Part shown: piece after piece, positions 59,497 to 64,000 of the stretch
Position numbering within the stretch: position 1 is the stretch's first letter
How the letters are laid out: every line of letters begins with the position of its first letter
DNA from: Cymodocea nodosa
Lineage: Eukaryota; Streptophyta; Magnoliopsida; Alismatales; Cymodoceaceae
Length of the DNA stretch: 64,000 nucleotides
Reading direction: 5' to 3'
Assembly (NCBI GenBank): GCA_036874045.1
Contig: CM072345.1
Coordinates: forward strand, 7,527,501-7,591,500
Notes under the pieces: model-generated
Seen by the model: the letters and a program-made list of their open reading frames with translations, nothing else
Database searches by the model: none
What the model was told of the DNA's origin: nothing
Position numbers and translations under genes: made by a program

Positions 59497-60588
59497 ATGG
59501 AATTGATGAAATTACCATTGGATGCACTGAGGGAAGTATTGAGTAACCTATCAGCTAAAGATCTGTGCAGATTGTGTTTTGTATCAAAGCAAATCAAAGA
59601 CTATGTGAGAGAAAAATATTTTCATGGACTACAAGCTACAAAAATGACTAAGGATAGAGATAGATTTTTATGGAATTCATTTAATCATAGTTCAATTAAC
59701 TATGAATATCTAAATATAGAAGAAACTGCTGAAATTCCACCCAATACATTAGAAGAAATAGATCATATTATGGGGATAGATGAAAGATTAATTATTTACA
59801 GAATCAAACCAAGGTATGCAATTCTATTACCCGATATTTTGATTAGAAATCCTGTAACTAGAGAAGAATGGAATATAGGAAGGTCTAATAGATTTGAAGT
59901 ACCAACTGAAAACTATGGGTCAGCTTTAACATTTTCTGATAAAAATTCGACCATTCCTGAAAAATTGTATTACTAGATACCAACTAGAAATTGGGATGAA
60001 GAGTTATACTTAAGTGTGTATAATTTTTTGAATAGATCTTGGACTGAAAATACTATGATATATCTAAGACATAAAGCATTAATTAACAACATACATGTCA
60101 TACTTGATAGATATATATATCTAGTCACAGATATATCAGTTGCATTTAGATCCAATCTATACATAGTAAGCATAAATAGTTATGATGATGACTTTATAGA
60201 AATATTGCCTATACCGAGTGATATAGCTAAACCACCGTCTTCAGAATATGATAAAATTCAATTAAGAATGTGGTATAATGAATATGATGATCCTACTTTA
60301 TGTCTGATCAGATAGTGGGATGAATTGATGAAATTTCAAATATGGATTATAAAAGACCTAAATGAATGGAAGTGGGAAGAGGAATATATTCAAATAGGTG
60401 TAGAAATAGAAATAGCTACATTATCTTGGAATAGAAGAGGATCCCTTTTTGCATTTCAATTCATTAATGGAAATACACTTATATTTAGTATTGATAACAT
60501 ACTGCAAGTTTACAAGTTAAAAAGGAAAGCAGACTACATTAAAATAGAATTAATAACAAGAAGAATTATGCCTAAAAAGTTTGCTTAG
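59497..60588 (+). pseudogene. F-box-like ORF carried by the Gypsy element, copy B
   Basis: The first 50 residues form a clear F-box (MELMKLPLDALREVLSNLS, KDLCRLCFVSKQIKDYV). The long C-terminal part has patterns such as LLPDILIRNPVTREEW and YLVTDISVAFRSNLYIVSI, as in F-box-associated repeats of plant F-box proteins. No Kelch or LRR motifs are obvious. It is the last coding block before the 3' tail of the element. Copy A carries the same ORF with about 90 percent similar residues. Only a few interruptions are present, fewer than in pol. F-box proteins of plant viruses such as polerovirus P0 suppress silencing; whether this one did is speculation. Confidence 0.75.
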
Positions 60589-60599
60589 ACTGACACGTT

Positions 60600-62413
60600 T
60601 ATTCCATTTGTTACTACTTTTCAATCATGTTCTTAAACTATGATTCTGTACGTTTAATGTTGTGTGTATTCTAATTTTTATAGAAAAAAAAGAGAAAATT
60701 TTTAGTTTTATTTTTATTTTATAAGAAAAAAAAAATTTCAATCCAATTTGTTGGTATCTATTCTGGGAAACCAATTGGCTTGCTTGTGAGCCACCAAAGG
60801 CATAGGAGCCTCGGTTCCACACAAGACATTGATTTAACAAGTTATGTTTTATTTTTTTATTATATATTCTGCTTTTATTTGTAAATGAAAAGTTTTTAGA
60901 ATCAAAAGTTGAAGGATATTGAAGGAGATACAAAAGAATAAGGTATGTAATTGATTACTTATCTTGAATTTAGATTTAAACTCAGTTCATGGAGTTATTC
61001 ATTAACTCAACGAATTAAGTTTGTTGAGTTAAGTGCTAAGTCAACGAAACAATATTCCTGCCTGCTAAATTTACTGTAGTTACTGTAAAATCTTTTACAT
61101 TGAGGACAATGCAAAATGTAGTTATGGGAGGAGGTAATTTGATTAGTAGCCAAGTAATTTTGTTAATTAAAGGAATTAGAATGATACTGCAAAAGTTCTG
61201 TGGAAATTGAAAATTTTTATGTATTTGTTGTAACTATTCGATGATTGAGACTGTAAAATTTTTAAGAACTGTAACTGCTTAAATGTTATATTTCTAATCT
61301 TATATATAAGATGGTACAAACTTTTACTATTCATACAAATCTAGATATAGTATCTTATGTTTTTGCTGAATTTTATGAGTTTAATAGTTTCACAATTTTA
61401 AAAAGAAATCAGAATGCTTAACTAAAACTCAGTAAATTATCTGAAATCCTAAACGAGCTGAAATGTTGATTTTTAGATTAAATGAGATGCATATGATCAA
61501 GGATACATTTAATTTGATTGATTAAACTTGTAGAATGATTTATGTGTAAATCTTATTAAACTACAGAGAATGTATGAGCTTATTGATATGGATTCATATT
61601 TTCAGTAAATAATAGAAGTATGACTATACGAGATTTTTGTTTTATTGCATCTGTATTAATGAAATACGTATATATACTGCGTTAAAAAGAAAAAAAAGAG
61701 AAAAACTTTGAGAGTTTATTGACTTGTTTGATCACGAGCCTTTTGTACTTGAGCAAATAGGTATGTAAGGATTGTTGACCTGAAAAAGGACTCTTTAAAT
61801 TTGGCAATCTAAAATCCTGATCAGATCTAGGATTGTTAACTGAAAGCTCGATACATGGGTACACTAGAAAGCTCTTGTATGATTCAAGCTTTTCAAATTA
61901 ACTTTTAAAGTACAAATATGCATATATTGTTTTGGAAAGATAAAAGTGTTTTGTGAAATAGAGATATCTTTTGAATCGAGTATATTTTATGTTATCTAAG
62001 ATTGCTAAAGTATAAATCTAGAATAAACTTTTGAAGTTGTTTATTTGATATACAATTCTTTATTCTATTTGTTTTAATCATATTGAATTGGATTTTGTTT
62101 TGATTCGTATGAAGTTAAAATTTATTTTGGAAATCATATTGGAAAATTCAAGACAATAGATGTTTGAAAAGAAGAGAAAATGATAATATAATTACCACCT
62201 ATATGATGCTAATATATTTTGTATGTAATTTACATATGTTTTAAATATATTTCCAGGTTGAAGAGGAGAAAACAAATTACTAAAAAATACCAAATATCTA
62301 TATAGTAATCTAATTTATTATTCTGAAGAAGAACAAAAGGAACAATTAATTTTAGCACTTTAGAAAGACCAACTAGTTATATCTTAGTTTGCTAAAGGAC
62401 TAGCAGAATTTAA
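60600..62413 (+). other. Non-coding 3' tail of the Gypsy element
   Basis: It holds a hairpin at 61003-61031 (arms TAACTCAAC and GTTGAGTTA) and the word GAGGACAATGCAAAATG near 61102, which in Athila/Tat elements marks the end of the coding part. A purine-rich ATGGGAGGAGG lies at 61124-61134. The rest is AT-rich DNA with no credible ORF. Confidence 0.6.
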
Positions 62414-62425
62414 GTATGGGGGAAG
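62414..62425 (+). other. Polypurine tract
   Basis: GTATGGGGGAAG lies directly before the TG of the 3' LTR. Confidence 0.8.
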
Positions 62426-64000
62426 TGTTTAGAATGAAAAAGTGCATAATATTAATGGTTAAATGATGGTTAATTGCATAATATTTTGATTATCATATAA
62501 GAATTAAGCCATTATGTTATAATTGCACTGTTATATGCTTTAATGAAAGAATCTACATAATTTCAGGGAATTAACGTTAATTAAGTATATTTTTGAACTG
62601 TCGGTAAATTACAGGCTTTGAAATTCTTATGTATTCGAATTTTCTATTATTTTGGAGAGTTATATTGCATGTACTAGACAGTTATGTTTTTAACGATAGA
62701 AGAATATTTTATTATTTCCTAGAGTACATGTTTAGAATGAAAAAGTGCATATTATTAACGATTAAATGATGGTTAATTGCATAATATTTAGCTTATCATA
62801 TGAGAATTAAGCCATTATGTTATAATTGCACTGTTATATGCTTTAATTGAAGAATCTGCTTAATTTTGGGGAATTAATGTTAATTTAGTACATTTATGAA
62901 CTGTCGGTAAGTTGCAGGCTATAAAATTCTTAAGTATTCGAATTTTCTGATATTTCGAATAGTTATGTTTAACAGACCGAATATGTATCGGATAGTTATG
63001 TTTAAATTGCCGAACAATTATGTTTAGAGAGAATATTTTATTTCCAGATGTACACGTGTTGAGATCTGGTAGATTTATTTAAGTTATAACTCGTTAAGTT
63101 AGCATAACTGTACGCGTTGAGTTGCTATATTGAACATTAAGGCAACACGTTAGGTTAGCGTTATAAACTTAAGTTGTTATTTTTGCACATGTTTTATAGT
63201 TAAATCAACGAAGAAAGTTCGTTGAGTTATCTGTAACTCCACGGACTATATATTTTCTAAAATGCCACTGTAGCAGTTGCAAGAACAGACAGTTGGAAGG
63301 AAAAACCACGTTTGCATGTATCACGTAGGAATTCAATCGCGTAGGGAGAAAGAAATCATCGCCGTTGATCTCAATGAAGGAAATCCAACCGACCATTCAA
63401 GTAGAAGCAGTTACTACGGAAGAAATATAAAAGAAAAGAAGAAAAAAAGAAGAAGTGTGTGTGATCGATGGACGGCCAGTGTATACAAAGGAGGAGCACT
63501 GAGCTTTCTATAGACAGTATCGGTGATTCTCTAAAGTATCACACCAACCATCGTATCACCACCATAATCACCAATCATCGGAGGTTTGTAAGGATACTTG
63601 CTTGATGTCGGGTCGATTCCGAGCCAAACACAGTGCCTGACAACCACTGTGAGGAGTGATCGCATCGCGGGAAGGGAAGACATTTTCACCAAGCGCCGAC
63701 TCATATTTCAGGAGATCGTAAAGCTTTTAGCCTTGGCTTTGGGTTGATGCCTGTATGCTGAAGAGGAGATTATCTTGCAATTCTGGACTCGCGATTCTAT
63801 AAGGAGAGGAGACAGAATTGTAAGTGGTTTAATTTTTAGTGGTGTAATCGCGTTGCAAGTAGTGTCGGAAGTATTTACTGTCAAGTGAGATTACTTTACA
63901 TTTCACCTTTCGCCCATTTCATCAAAAACAAAAATACCAAAAACAATTTATCTTTGTTTGTATGTTGTATTTTAGTGTTGTATTGTTTGTGTTGTAACGT
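62426..64000 (+). repeat. 3' LTR of the Gypsy element (continues beyond the window)
   Basis: It aligns with the 5' LTR, but its first 303 bp occur twice: TGTTTAGAATG starts at 62426 and again at 62729. From 63262 the match to 47930 onward is close (TATA box at 63426; block 63580-63700 equals 48206-48330). At 64000 it has reached the equivalent of about 48640, so some 650 bp remain outside. Confidence 0.8.

Larger units (their letters stand above)
46983..64000 (+). mobile_element. Large Ty3/Gypsy (Athila/Tat-like) element with unusual gene order (copy B)
   Basis: It has a 5' LTR at 46983 to about 49286, a primer binding site at 49296-49312 (TGGCACCGTTGCTAGGG, the Asp-tRNA type of Athila/Tat elements) and a zinc-knuckle-like segment. 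Protease, RT, RNase H and integrase (49786-53950) come next, then an extra ORF region (54716-56960), a leader-like block (57237-57900), a gag-like region (58030-59280) and an F-box-like ORF (59497-60588). A long non-coding tail, the polypurine tract at 62414-62425 and the 3' LTR from 62426 off the window end complete it. It is at least 17 kb long and inserted in the Copia gag. About 6-8 percent of positions differ in the first 300 bp of the LTRs, suggesting a few million years. It is a fossil with roughly twenty or more interruptions overall. Confidence 0.85.

Overview
This is nuclear DNA of a flowering plant. The evidence is split genes with GT-AG introns, plant Ty1/Copia and Ty3/Gypsy retroelements, PIF/Harbinger transposons and two plant-type host genes. 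The background is very AT-rich, yet one single-exon host gene is strongly GC-rich at third codon positions. That contrast is common in monocots, so a non-grass monocot is my guess, but the species cannot be told from the window.

Layout. (1) 1-8526 is one copy (copy A) of part of a large Ty3/Gypsy element, split by a minus-strand Copia element (662-5952). (2) 8530-12900 is non-coding repeat DNA, including an array of 38-bp palindromic units (9278-9965). (3) 13900-16050 is a decayed PIF/Harbinger transposon, followed by AT-rich DNA with short palindromes. (4) 17806-22156 is a second, sharply bounded Harbinger element with TTA target duplication, a Myb/SANT-like gene and a transposase. A Tourist-like MITE follows at 22759-23043. 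(5) 25706-26314 is a host LEA_2/NDR1-HIN1-like membrane protein gene. (6) 29405-38995 is a nine-exon host gene for a 1498-residue NT-C2 plus coiled-coil protein, with a LINE fragment in its seventh intron. (7) 39300-42600 is intergenic and holds a 189-bp tandem duplication. (8) 42600-64000 is a nest of retroelements: a minus-strand Copia fragment, hit by an insertion now seen as a solo LTR and by a second Copia of the same family, which was in turn hit by a Ty3/Gypsy element of at least 17 kb that runs off the window end.

The most unusual object is that Gypsy element. Between its LTRs the order is PBS, protease-RT-RNase H-integrase, an extra ORF region, then a gag-like region, then an F-box-like ORF, then the polypurine tract. 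The gag-plus-F-box block also occurs in copy A, so it is a family trait and not a one-off capture. Each junction between these coding blocks carries short hairpin motifs built on GTTGAGTTA/TAACTCAAC, some beside splice-donor-like GTAAGT. Similar short hairpins fill the LTRs of the Copia elements here. All the retroelements are fossils with several to many interruptions.

The two host genes are not functionally linked in any way I can see. Each lies in its own low-repeat pocket. All boundaries were read by eye, and no alignment or database search was run.
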